Notes: generated from the letters alone by a model not told the origin. Positions 12,429 to 23,256 are shown, numbered from the stretch's first letter. The stretch: DNA of 64,000 bases from Flaccisagitta enflata (GCA_965153355.1 OZ231127.1:41478001-41542000), one strand, 5' to 3'. Program-made: numbers and translations.

Positions 12429-12743
12429 CAAATGTGCTGGAGACAAACTGAGTACGCTGGAGACAAACTGAGTGTGCCGGAGACAAACTGAGTATGCCTG
12501 AGACAAACTGAGTGTGCCTGATACAAACCGAGTCAGTCTGATACAAACCGAGTGTACCTGAAACAGATTATGTGTGCCTGAAAGAAATTAGAAACTAGTG
12601 TACCTGAATAAAACTAAGTATGTCTGAGACAAACCCAGAGTCTCAGACAAACCGAGTGTTTCAGACAAACCGAGTGTGTCTCAGACAAACCAAGTGTGTC
12701 TCAGACAAACTGAGTGTGTCCCAGACATACCAAGTGTGTCTCG
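12429..12743. repeat. 20-bp minisatellite, AGACAAACTGAGTGTGYCTG type
   Basis: About 15 units of 20 bp (range 18-27) with core AGACAAACYGAGTGTG. Most regular at the left, more decayed to the right. Confidence 0.9.
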
Positions 12744-13057
12744 TGATCCCGGCCTCAACGACCTGATCCCGGCCTCAACGACCTGATCCCGGCCTCAACG
12801 ACCTGATCCCGGCCTCAACGACCTAATTTTGGCCTCAAAAACCTAATCCCGGCCTCAAGAAACCTAATCCCGGCCTCAACGACCTAAACCCTGTCTCCAC
12901 GACCTAATTCCGGCCTTCACGACCCAATACCGGCCTTAACAACCTGATGCCGGCCGCAACAACCTAATCCTGGCCTCAGCAACCTAATCCAGGCCTCAGA
13001 GACCTACTCGCTATCTTGGCGACCTAATCGCGGCCCAGCAACAGTATTGTGGCCTAA
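12744..13057. repeat. 20-bp minisatellite, GATCCCGGCCTCAACGACCT type
   Basis: About 15 units. The first four are identical, later ones diverge. It abuts a different 20-bp array. Its unit matches about 16 of 20 positions of the arrays inside family B elements read on the minus strand (GCCTCAAGGCCCAAATCCCA). Confidence 0.9.
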
Positions 13058-13060
13058 GCA

Positions 13061-13217
13061 TTTTTAGTCGCGGAAACGCGACTACACCTTGCCATGTCGG
13101 TCTGTCCGTCCATCCATTCGTTGTGCCGTCGGTAACATTTCTGAATTCCGAGCGGTTTTCGCGTTTCTGCTTCTGCCCAACCGTCCGTGACTGGATTGCC
13201 GTGTACCCGGCCTCATT
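13061..13217 (+). mobile_element. Family A element A7 (AGTCGCG class)
   Basis: Perfect hairpin AGTCGCGGAAACGCGACT (13066-13083), CATGTCGGTC, GTCCGTCCATCC, CTGCCCAACC, GTCCGTGACT (8 of 10 complementary to the stem arm), then TTGCCGTGTACCCGGCC. Confidence 0.8.
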
Positions 13218-13759
13218 TGTCTTCGGCCTCATCAACCTTACTGCACAGCAGTCAACCCGGTTATGGCGTGGCAAAAGGGCCTTAGTTCAAAACTCTGATC
13301 AAACAAAGATGAAGGATTCGCGGAAGTAAGATTCATAAAATCACTTTTCTTAAATCTAACATCCATTTAAAGGGGACAGAATTTTTAGGATCATTTGAAA
13401 AAAAAACGAAAATGACTTCAAACAGGCAATTATCAAATTTCATCTGATCGTTTTTCTTTTATGTCGTTGCTCTTATGGTTGTTGCGGCGTTTTTCAATTT
13501 TTCTCCACGATTGATCTTCTATATCATCACTGTTCTTTTATATCGTCTTCGGTCTTTTCCTTTTTTGTTCCTCTTCCTTATTGTCGTTGCTTATCTCCTT
13601 CATAATTTTTGTTCTTCTCCATCATTTCATTGTCATTGTTCTTCTGCTTTGCCGTTTTTCTTTGTCATGTTTTGCCCTTCATCACAGTTGTTCTCTTCCT
13701 TCATTGTCGTCGTTCTTCACCATCACCATTCTTATTATCCTTCGTCATTCTCCTTCGTC
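13218..13759. other. Pyrimidine-rich stretch, no gene seen
   Basis: Imperfect TTC/CATCAC-rich strand at 13480-13755. Open frames there are composition artefacts. Confidence 0.5.
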
Positions 13760-13837
13760 CACGGCGTCCGGGAACAAACCCTAGGTTGAAAAAAATGGTC
13801 AAAGCTCCTGGCGTGGAAAAATGTTTTTTTTTATGTA

Positions 13838-14451
13838 CAGTAGATCTCGTCTAGACTTGAGATAAAGGGGGCAAGCATTGTGGAAAGACTAATGAAAGCA
13901 GGGGAGCGATATTTGGATCATAGACTAATCAAAGGATGATTAATTCCCCATGATAGCTGGTTGCCATGGAAACACATATCCATGTATTCTCGCTAAAGTA
14001 TCAATATTTTGAGAGATTTTTTTAGGGAACATTGCTTAAAATAAAATTTGCTACAACTTTCCCAGAGTATGTTCTGTAAGAATGTCGCTCGTTTGGCCGT
14101 TGCTAGGGAGCGTATCCATGTGTGACAACCCCTTGCCGCTCGTTTGGGCGTTGCTAGGGAGCGTATCCATGTGTGACAACCCCTAGCAACCGCTAAACGA
14201 GCGACATTCTTACAGAACATACTGTGGGAAAGTTGTTGCAAATTTTATTTTTAGCAATGTTCCCTAAAAAGATCTCTCAAAATATTGATACTTTAGCGAG
14301 AATACATGGAAATGTGTTTCCATGGCAACCGGCTATCATGGGCAATAAAGCATCCCGTTATTAGTCTATGTTTGAAATATCACTCCTCTGGCTTCATTTG
14401 TTTTCCTACAATACTTGCCCCTGTTATCTCAAGTCTAGACGAGATCTACTG
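13838..14451. mobile_element. 614-bp foldback with CAGT...ACTG ends
   Basis: The left tip CAGTAGATCTCGTCTAGACT is mirrored by AGTCTAGACGAGATCTACTG on the right, and the arms stay complementary for about 250 bp each. TA precedes the left tip and TT follows the right, so the duplication is decayed. The centre holds a 51-bp direct duplication starting CGCTCGTTTGG (14086 and 14137). Confidence 0.8.
14086..14187. repeat. 51-bp tandem duplication at the foldback centre
   Basis: Two copies containing TTGCTAGGGAGCGTATCCAT and GTGTGACAACCCCT. They are followed by the inverted partner AGCAACCGCTAAACGAGCG. Confidence 0.85.
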
Positions 14452-14859
14452 TTTAAGTTACAAATTAGTAGCAAAAATCAAAAAAAGGCTTAAAAATAAA
14501 GATTTGAAAATCCAATGATAGCAAAAAATAGGTACCCTAAGCATTTTTTAGTTAAGAATTATATTCCTGACTTTCAAAAGTATGAGAAATAAAAAAAAAC
14601 TAATTTCTTTTTATTAGTTTGACTATTTTTAAGCTCTAATCCACTAATTATCTCATAAAACTAGTTGGTTTATATCTAAGCATGTGTATCTCAATATTAT
14701 TTGTACACTTTTTATAATTTTCAAGTTTTTTAAAAAAATGTATATAGAAATAAGTTGGAAAACAATAATTTGCTTGTTTAAACTAGTTTTTCTCAGCTCT
14801 TATCCGTAAAGTAACCCTTCAAACTTACTGGAGAAATAAGAGCATTTTTGCAGCAACTA

Positions 14860-15016
14860 CAGTGGAGCTTCACTAGATCGCACCCACCAACAAGGCATAC
14901 AACTTATTGTCCCATGAGAGATTCTGTAGTTAATCTTATATTGGCAATAAGGCAGCTTCACTATAAGGCATAGTTTTGTTCAGTTCATTGAAATGTGCTT
15001 TAGTGAAGCTCAACTG
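14860..15016. mobile_element. 157-bp pogo/Tigger-like MITE
   Basis: CAGTGGAGCTTCACTA at the left and TAGTGAAGCTCAACTG at the right are inverted. TA flanks both ends (14858-14859, 15017-15018). Confidence 0.75.
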
Positions 15017-15434
15017 TATTGCCACACTTTTTAGATATTTGTTTTACTCCTGGAAGCTACAAATTTAATTTTTACAAAAAAAAAAAAGATGTAAAAATGC
15101 ATCATTTTTGCTTTCTTTAGGCTTTAAATTCTATATTTTTAGGCAGATTTTTTGTTTTTACTATTGATTTGTAGCTAATTCATCAAAAAACACATTTCCT
15201 CAGAAAAGGAGTCTTGACCATTTTTTTTTTCAACCTAGGGTTTGTTCCTGAACGCCGTGCATCGTCGTTCTTCATCAGCAGCGTCGTGGTTCTTCTTCAG
15301 CATCATCACTGTTCTTCTCCTGTCTTTTCCTTCATTGGTAGTCTTTGTCGTTTTACTTTGCCGCTCTGGAACGTATCATCATAAAGAATACCAGTAAGGT
15401 GTACAAATCAAGTAATTTCTGATGTCAAACTGAC

Positions 15435-15595
15435 GAAGGTGGGTAGGCAGGGGCATTGATGACAAAAGCTCACTGAAAATTTTGGCAGCAGTGACGCGAA
15501 ATACGCCCCTAAACACAAAAAAAAAGTGTCACAGACCAATTGACCTACCAATGGATAGAGCGGGTCATAAAGGTGCGTGCACGCGACAAAAAAGA
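15435..15595 (-). mobile_element. Degenerate family A copy
   Basis: Minus-strand order: stem-like GTCGCGTGCACGCACCT (right end), CGCTCTATCC, GGTAGGTCAATTGG (array relic), and TGCCCCTGCC near the left end. Confidence 0.5.
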
Positions 15596-15616
15596 GTTAA
15601 GAGAGTGACAAAAAGA

Positions 15617-15690
15617 ACAAGGCTGGATTCTCGGCAGGACAGTCGCGTACAGTTAGGCAGGGGCACTATTGCAAAAACTGCTTCTATTTC
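15617..15690 (-). mobile_element. Truncated family A 3' end
   Basis: AACAAGGCTGGATTCTCGGC, then AGTCGCGTAC and GGCAGGGGC, is the minus-strand 3' end of the family. It is cut off before the array by the next copy. Confidence 0.6.
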
Positions 15691-15907
15691 AACAAGGTCG
15701 GATACACGGCTACCCCAGTCGCTTGCGGGTGGGCAGGGGCCATAATTGAGGTCACCAGATCATTTGGGCAGGAGCAGTGAAGCCAAAAATCCCCCCCAAA
15801 AAACAAAAAAAAGTAAAGTGTGACGGACGAACCGACGGACGGACGGACAGACGGACGGACGGACGGACCAACAAAGCGGGGTGTAGAGTCGCGTAGCACG
15901 CGACTAA
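15691..15907 (-). mobile_element. Family A element A8 (AGTCGCG class)
   Basis: Read on the minus strand: hairpin AGTCGCGTGCTACGCGACT (15887-15905), CTACACCCCGC, (GTCC)n array, CTGCCC, GCAAGCGACT (9 of 10 complementary to the stem arm), AGCCGTGTATCCGACC, TTGTT. Confidence 0.85.
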
Positions 15908-16063
15908 CAAGGCCGGATCCACGGCCAATACCAGTCGCGGACGTTTGGGCAGAAGCGGAAATGCACATTTTCGAACTCGATCACCTCTACGGACGGACCG
16001 ACGGACCGACGGACCGACGGACCGACAAAGCCTCTTATAAAGTCGCTAGTCCGTGACTAAAAA
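15908..16063 (-). mobile_element. Family A element A9, abutting A8
   Basis: The minus-strand hairpin is AGTCACGGACTAGCGACT (16041-16058, imperfect), then TTATAAGAGGC, a GTCCGTCG array, GTCCGCGACT and GGCCGTGGATCCGGCC. Its 3' tip GGCCTTG joins TTAGTCGCG of the neighbouring copy with no spacer, which defines the termini at a shared TT. Confidence 0.8.
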
Positions 16064-16127
16064 TATAACCAACGCATGGACGGACCGACCAACCGACGAG
16101 ACACGGCAAGGTGTAGAGTCGCGTATT
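16064..16127 (-). mobile_element. Family A fragment A10
   Basis: Minus strand: CGCGACTCTACACCTTGCC, GTCTCGTCGG, GGTCGGTCCGTCC. 5' part only. Confidence 0.6.
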
Positions 16128-16486
16128 CGATATTTCGACTCTGCCTCAATTCCGTTGAACTTGGTTGCTCTGATTCAAGACATTTACCTCTGTAGATTTT
16201 CATTGAACTGTTGTAACGTTGACATCGGGGGCAGGCGTGACGACATGAATGTTACATCCATTAGACTTATGTTGGGAATGTTCTTCATTTGTTCGGAGAG
16301 TTAAGTTGCACGAACAACAATTAGATACGCACATCATTTCAAAAACGAAAATTGAAACTTGAAATTTCACGACTTCTATGTTTCTGTCATCTTCGCAGTA
16401 CGTAGTGAAACTAGTATTCGGCTTTTAAGGCAACAACCGCTAGAGAGGCGATCATTTCTATTCTATTACGTCACATGGAAAGGGTG
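16128..16486. other. No gene seen
   Basis: Unremarkable sequence. Confidence 0.5.
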
Positions 16487-16558
16487 CTGTTGGTCAGTCG
16501 GTTACGCATTCGTTCGACGATCCACACGTCGCACCTTATTGGCCTACTTGGCCTTGTT
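16487..16558 (+). mobile_element. Family A 3' end (AGGTGCG class)
   Basis: GTTGGTCAGTCGG, CACGTCGCACCTTATT, then the hairpin GGCCTACTTGGCC and TTGTT. The 5' hairpin is missing. It shows the intact form of the 3' hairpin of this class. Confidence 0.65.
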
Positions 16559-16981
<423 letters not shown>

Positions 16982-17331
16982 AGAAAAGGGGGAAATGTTT
17001 TCTACGCGTCGACCCGAATAACAAAGAAGGCATTATGGAAAGGAAGAATCATCAATTACCTAGAAAGAGCGACACACACAAAGTGAGGAAAAGTGGGAAA
17101 GGGAGAGAGAGAGGAAAAAAACAAAAGGATGAGGGAGAGCGAGAGTAAAAAGAGTAAAAGGACGAGCTAAAAACAAAACAACAAGAAAGGCAAAGGAGAA
17201 AAGAGAGTGGAAAACAACACAACACAGCGTTGTGCGCCCTCGGCCGCGGGGCTGGCTGAGTGCTCGGACTCCAAATAATAGCGAGGATGATGGTTCGGGA
17301 AAAAAGCATCCTTTTAAAAAAAAGATGAAGG

Positions 17332-17335
<4 letters not shown>
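16982..17335. other. Purine-rich stretch, no gene seen
   Basis: GAGAAAA-rich plus strand. Confidence 0.5.
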
Positions 17336-17413
<78 letters not shown>

Positions 17414-17440
17414 GACAGAGAGAGACAGAGAGAGATACTG
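17336..17440. repeat. (GA)n microsatellite with AGACAGAG tail
   Basis: About 33 GA units and four 10-bp AGAGAGACAG-type units. Confidence 0.95.
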
Positions 17441-17480
17441 ATCTACATAGACAAAAACAAACTGTTGTCCAACTTTCATA

Positions 17481-18566
17481 CAGTATGTTTTTTCGCGTTT
17501 GTAATATTCTATGACGACATAATTTCAAGAGTAATAAAGATATTTGAATTCTGAAAAAAATTCCTGAAAGCTTATGGTGATGCATTTTATGGTGTGCAAC
17601 TCCCAGGATTTTTCTACAATAATTTGGGCCTTGGAACTAATATGGAATGAGATGTCATCATATTCAAATTGTCTCTTAGCACAAAGTTCTCATTTTGACT
17701 GTTTCCCTTTAAATTGCTGTCATTTCTAAACAAGTTGAGCTATAGATTCCAGCAGGGCCGTATGGCAAGGGGCCGCCAGGGCCGCCATGGCGGTCCCTTG
17801 TTGGGACACAAACCTCAGAGAGAGAGAGAGAGAGAGAGAGGGAAAGAGAAAGGGAAAGGGAAAGAGAAAGAGAAAGAGAAAGAGAGCGAGATGAAGAGAA
17901 AGAGAGACAAAGAGAGACAAAGCTTTCTTATACTGAAATGCACGAAGAATTACTGTTGTTTTTATATATAGAGGCAAAAAATCATTAGTTAGAATAATTG
18001 GGACACTAAGAAGTTGTTGTGACACAAATTGGAGGTGGCACCCCCAAAATCATAGGCTCCCATACGGCGCTGGATTCCAGATGGGTCTCAAATGAAAGCT
18101 ATTTTCAATTAGTTTTTGGGAATGCTTGAGAAGAAATATTCAATTGATGTTTTAAATCGATTTGTGAGCTGTGAATCATTAATTTTCATTAAGGGACCAA
18201 TTTTTTCATGCCCAATGTGATATACCATTAAACAAAAATTTCCCTCTTTGCTTTACTTAAAATTACTGCAGATAAGCTTTAATTTAAGACCAATCTGGTA
18301 TCAGTAGCTTCATTCATTACAAAATGACAGCAACTTAAACAAGAACTGTTCAGCCGATGACTTAAAATCATTATGTTTTTTGCTCTTTTTCATCAACATT
18401 TCTTCATATGTCAAAAGGCATAGATTTTTGTATAAAACTCCTAGGAGTTGCACATCATAAAATGCATCGCCATAAGCTTTCAGGAACTTTTTTCAGAATT
18501 CAAAAATCTTCATTACTCTTGAAATTATGTCGTCATAGAATATTACAAACGTGAAAAAACATACTG
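17481..18566. mobile_element. 1086-bp foldback with CAGT...ACTG ends and TA duplication
   Basis: CAGTATGTTTTTTCGCGTTT at the left mirrors AAACGTGAAAAAACATACTG at the right. TA flanks both ends (17479-17480, 18567-18568). Arms of about 140 bp match at roughly 90% (for example TTCTATGACGACATAATTTC and its complement). No transposase ORF. A hAT-like element sits inside. Confidence 0.85.
17753..18072. mobile_element. 320-bp hAT-like non-autonomous element
   Basis: The terminal repeats CAGGGCCGTATGG and CCATACGGCGCTG match at 12 of 13 positions. A perfect 8-bp direct duplication, GATTCCAG, flanks them (17745-17752 and 18073-18080). CAG-starting short inverted repeats with 8-bp duplications are the hAT hallmark. 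It carries a GA/GGGAAA purine microsatellite and interrupts the surrounding foldback, so it is the younger insertion. Confidence 0.88.
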
Positions 18567-19273
18567 TAAAAGGGATGGCGCATACTGACAAAGACGTGCT
18601 GAAGACCAAACTGTCAAAGATCGAAAGATCATGAAACACTGAAAAAAAATACATCGAGTTAAGTGCGCAAATGACTTCCGAAATAGTGCGGCGCGTACTC
18701 CCCTCTTAGCACTGAACAATGGATATAGGCAGACTCCATGGTTGAGTTGGTTTTTTTTTTTCATTCTCATTTTCCCTCTTTAGTTTTCTCTTTTTCCTCT
18801 CCTCCTAAGAAAGCTTTTAAAAGTGCTTTTAAAAGCTTTGGTATGGAACGATTCTTGTCTTCTTGTCAACGGAATGTAGATATCTGGTTTCAAAATTGAG
18901 TAAAAAGAAAATACAAAAAATACAAAATTTCAAAAATCTAAAAATTCGTCTGAGGATAATTTGTGGTCAGAGGTTCCCTGGTTCTGCTTTCTTAGTGTGG
19001 TGATCAAAAGATTGTTGTTAGGGTTTTGAAAATTTAGGGCATTTGAAAAGATTGTCAAGGTAAACTACAAATGCTTGTCTTTTTAAAGATTTTCCGATCT
19101 ATTCTACTTCTTCAAAATGATATTGACAGCGGACATTGGTCTTTATCTTGGCACTGTGAGGAAAGGGAAAGTCGATAATTTCAGAATTTTGAACGTCGGC
19201 TTTGAAAATAAAATTCAGCACAACTCAATGTACAATCGGAAAATTGTATGTTTCAGTAAAATTTGCAGAATTC
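18567..19273. other. No gene seen; perfect 30-bp palindrome at 18810-18839
   Basis: AAAGCTTTTAAAA-GTGC-TTTTAAAAGCTTT forms a 13-bp stem with a 4-base loop. The rest is AT-rich. Confidence 0.6.
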
Positions 19274-19462
19274 GTTGGTCCGTCACGCTCGAGTCGTCAC
19301 GCTCAAGTCAAAAACGCGAAAAACGCGCATTTATGATGCTGCAGTTGGTATTGTGTATGTGTGAGTGTGTTGGAGGGGGGTTGGGGGTGGGGTTGTGGTG
19401 AGGCTAGGGGTTGGATGCCCCTGCCCACCCGTCCGCAACGATATTATGACCCTGCGTGACTG
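19274..19462 (+). mobile_element. Family A element A11, 5'-truncated (TGTGAC 3' subfamily)
   Basis: GGTCCGTCACGCTCGAGTC, a GTGTGAGTGTG and GGGGTTGGGGG body, CTGCCCACCCGTCCGCAACG and ATATTATGACC. No 5' hairpin. Confidence 0.65.
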
Positions 19463-19857
19463 CGTCACGTGTTCCTTTCTGGAAGACTATACACTATGAA
19501 CCCAGTACGTCTGCGTATGTTTGTGTTTGTGTTTTTTCCGTGCATGACTCTCTGTCTCTACGTCTGTGTTTTAGACAAAGATGTCCAGTTGTCTCTGCTT
19601 CTAGCTGTCCGGCTGTGCCAATGGTCAAATTGGGGAGCGGAAATCGAACAACTGCGTCAATGGCATAATTGCTCCAGGATGCGTCCATGTCCTTCAATCA
19701 CAGACGCAGTTTTTACCGTAATTTCCAGGCTTTTACAGGACGCCAAAGAAGTGATTTTTGGATCTGGTATAACATGAACGGATACAAGGGCAAAGACGGG
19801 GCCCCAGGTGTTATCAATTCTCACACCTATCCTTACTACATAGTTCTATGCCCCTAA
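19463..19857. other. No gene seen
   Basis: Overlapping short ORFs (up to 102 residues) with no recognisable protein features. Confidence 0.5.
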
Positions 19858-20140
19858 CCCTTGCCAAACCTTGTTTTCTACTGGGCACCCTATCACGAGC
19901 TCGCTTGGTCTGAAAGAGCTACATAGCTGAAGTACCGAGCTTGCTTGATCTGAAAGAGCTATATAGCTGAAGTACCATAGCTGCTGTAACCATAGCTGAA
20001 TATGATAATGAATGAACATACGAGAGCGAACGCGATGAGTTTTCAAGTGATTTGAAACATTTTCTGTGATTTTTCACTCGAGCATGATGGACGGACGAAC
20101 GGATCGACGGCTAGGACGCACCTATAGAGGACAGGGGCAA
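19858..20140 (-). mobile_element. Degenerate family A copy related to the one at 33148
   Basis: Shares ATGATAATGA, TGATTTGAAACATTTTCT and TCACTCGAGC-like segments with 33260-33365, followed by a GGACGGACGAACGG array relic and GGACGCACCTATAGAGG. A 40-bp unit with GGTCTGAAAGAGCTACATAG is duplicated at 19896-19975. Confidence 0.5.
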
Positions 20141-21100
20141 AGTGAGCAACCATGAAAAGCCGCCTGGACTAGGACAGGAGCAAGAGAGGACTATACATGT
20201 CAGATGTAAAAAATCATCGAGGGACTGCCCGACTGCCAAAATTTCTTCTCGAAGCGCGTGACCGCAACGAAAAAAAAAAAAACAGAATGGATCTTATTGC
20301 GCAGAGATTTCATTTCGTTGTGACAAGTTTCTCATCAAAGTTTCATACGAGAAACGACTCGAATGTCCCTCTGCAGTTGCAAACGTCAATACCTCAAAGC
20401 TATGGATGCTCATCGTCTTGACGCTGTAGATGTCGTCTAGCCTTGGAAATACAGGAGATCTCATATCTGGAGTACCAGTGGAGCATGGGGGATTCCACTC
20501 TTGAGATGCCTGGGCCCAAAGGGGTTGACAATGGGGTATGGCATCCCCGACGGATTACCCGAGGAAAAAAACTTGTTGTGTCCAACGAACCTGAAGGCAC
20601 TAAGGGATTTCGATCGTTGTATCCGAACGTTGTTATATCGATTTTCTCATTTTCTATATTTTTTGAATCCGAACAGCTATAGAACAAGCTTTTGTTCAAC
20701 TGCCTAACAGACCAACATATAGACTGAAAGACTGACAGTGATATCCTTTCATGGAAATGATAGGACACATGTCTCATTAAAACCCTCGGCTCTCTTTACC
20801 CGGGCGTCATAACCTCAAATATTTCTTCTTTTTTTGTTGTTGTTGTTGTTGTTGTTTTTATCAAAGAAAATAATAAAACAAAACCAGATGAATTTGATGT
20901 TAAAAAAAAGAGAGAAACTCAATAACACGGCTTAATGCGCAATTTTTGCGAACAGCGAGGCCAATGAGAAAAGGAAATTAACAAGTGGCGTTCGCCATAA
21001 CGTGTTCCACGAAAACTTGATTTGGCATGAAATAGAAATGCAATAATTCATTAAAATTCTCTAATGATGATAATCAGACGAATCTGTATGGTGCTTAATG
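20141..21100. other. No gene seen; short (TTG)n at 20834-20856
   Basis: Overlapping ORFs of 68-125 residues on both strands around 20400-20780 show no recognisable domain. Confidence 0.45.
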
Positions 21101-21328
21101 GCCGCCTGTGGGCGGCCTCACTGCCATGCATGGACAGTCCCACTTCTGCCTGTGGGCGGTCCCACTGCCACCTGTGGGTGGACCCACTGCCGCCTGTGGG
21201 TGGTCCCACTGTCGCCTGTGGGCGATCCCACTGCTGCCTGTTGGCGGTCCCACTGCCACCTGTGGGTGGTCCCACTACTGTCTGTGAGCAGTCCCACTGC
21301 TACCTATGGGCAATCCCACTGCTGCCTA
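21101..21328. repeat. 22-bp minisatellite
   Basis: About 10 units of the type CCCACTGCCRCCTGTGGGTG. Each contains the inverted pair CCCAC...GTGGG, so single strands can fold unit by unit. Confidence 0.9.
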
Positions 21329-21372
21329 AATCTGTCCATCTTAAGTCTGTCCAACTTGAGTGACAGACTTGT

Positions 21373-23256
21373 GTCTCAGACATTGGAGAAATCTGGGTTG
21401 TCTGACAAACATCATAGAAATCTGGGTTGTGACAGATATCAAAGAAATCTTGGTTGTGTGAGAGGCATCAAAGAATTTTGGATTGTGTGACAGGTATTGG
21501 AGAATTTTTGGTTGTTTGACACACATTGGAGAATTGTGGGTTGTGTAACAGGTATTGGAGAAATCTTAGTTGTGTGACAGACATTGAAGAAGTCTTGGTT
21601 GTGTGACAGACATCAGAGAATTATGGGTTGTGTGTCAGACATCGGAGAAATCTGGGTTGTGTGACAGATGAAAGAAGGATTTTGGGTTGTGTGACAGATA
21701 TCATAGAATTTTGGGTTGTGTGACAGACATTTTAGAATTTTGGGTTTTGTGACAGATTGTGTGATAGACATTAAAAAATTTTGGGTTGTGACAGACATAA
21801 GAGAATCTTAGGTTGTGTGACAGACATAAGAGAATTTTCTGTTGTGTTACAGACATTAGAATTTTCTAGGTTGTGTGACAGACATTGGAGAGTACTGGGT
21901 TATTTGACAGACATTGTAGAATCTTATCTTGTGTGACAGACATCAAAGACTTCTGGATTGTGTGGCAGATATTGGAGTACCTTGGGTTGTGTGACAGACA
22001 TTGGAGAATCTTGGGTTGTGTGACAGACATTGGGGAATCTTAGGTTGTGTGACAAATATCAGAGACTTCTGAGTTGTGTGACAGACATTAGAGAATTTTG
22101 GGTTGTGTGACAGACATCAAAGAATTTTGGGTTGTGTGACAGACATTGTAAAATTCTAGGTTGTGTGACAGACATTGGAGAATCTTGGGGTGTGTGACAG
22201 ACATTAAAGAATTTTGGGTTGTGTTACAGACATTGGCGACTTCTGGGTTGTGTGACAGACATCGGAACATCTTGGGTTGTGTGAAAGACATTAAGGAATC
22301 TTGGGTTGTGTGATAAATATTGCATTGGAGAATCTTGGCTTGTGTGACATACATTGGAAAATCTTGAGTTGTGTGACAGACATCGGAGACTTCTGGGTTG
22401 TGTGACCAACAGTAAAGAATTTTGCATTTTGTGACAGACATTTAAGAATTTTGGCTTGTGTGATAGACATTGGATAATTCTAGGTTATGTGACAGACATT
22501 AGAGAATCTTGGATTATGTGACAGACATTGAAGAAATTTGGGTTTTGTGACAGACATTGGAGACTTCTGGGTTGTGTGACAGACATTGGAGAATCTTGGG
22601 TTGTGTGACAGACATTGGAGAATCTTGGGTTGTGTGACAGACATTGGAGAATCTTGGGTTGTGTGACAGACATTGGAGTATCTTAGGTTGTGTGACAAAC
22701 ATTGGAGAATCTTGGGTTGTGTGACAGACATTGGAGAATCTCAGGTTATGTGACAGACATTGGAGAATTTCTGTTGTGTGACAGACATTGGAGTATCTTG
22801 GGTTGTGTGACAGACATTGGAGAATCTTGGGTTGTGTGACAGACATTGGAGACTTCTGGGTTTTGTGAAAGACATTGGAGAATCATAGGTTGTGTGACAG
22901 ACATTGGTGAATATTGGGTTGTGTGACAGACATTGGAGAATATTAGGTTGTGTGACAGACATTGGAGAATCTTGCGTTGTGTGACAGACATTGGAGACTT
23001 CTGGGTTGTGTGACAGACATTGGAGTATCTTGGGTTGTGTGACAGACATTGGAGAATATTGGTTTCTGTGACAGACATTGGAGAATCTTAGGTTATGTGA
23101 CAGACATAGGAGAACTTCTGTTATGTGACAGACATTGAAGAATCTTGGGTTATGTGACAGACATTGGAGAATTTCTGTTGTGTGACAGACATTGGAAACT
23201 CCTAGATTGCATGACAGATATTGGAGAATTCTATGTTGTGTGACAGACATTGTCAC
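21373..23256. repeat. 1.9-kb 29-bp minisatellite
   Basis: About 65 units of 29 bp with core GTTGTGTGACAGACATTGGA followed by GAATCTTGG. Units are nearly identical between about 22540 and 23100 and diverge towards both ends, especially the left, as expected from unequal exchange. Minus-strand open frames (up to 171 residues) arise because 29 bp cycles through three frames. They are not considered genes. Confidence 0.95.

Larger units (their letters stand above)
13760..15259. mobile_element. 1.5-kb terminal-inverted-repeat element, non-autonomous, with nested insertions
   Basis: The left end CACGGCGTCCGGGAACAAAC and following CCTAGGTTGAAAAAAA...TGGTCAA mirror the right end TTGACCATTTTTTTTTCAAC, CTAGGGTTTGTTCCTGAACG, CCGTG, giving about 45-bp inverted repeats with few mismatches. 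There is no long ORF inside. Two smaller elements (13838-14451 and 14860-15016) lie within. Target duplication is unclear because both flanks are TTCGTC-like repeats. Confidence 0.7.

Noticed and set aside
21373-23256. Regular 29-bp repeats as a CRISPR array
   Set aside because: Units are directly contiguous with no unique spacers, diverge gradually, and the context is eukaryotic. It is a minisatellite.
22741-23256. Minus-strand ORF of 171 residues with CHTTQDSPMSVTQ-type repeats as a repeat protein
   Set aside because: The 29-bp unit is not a multiple of three and several frames are open at once; no constraint on codon position was seen.
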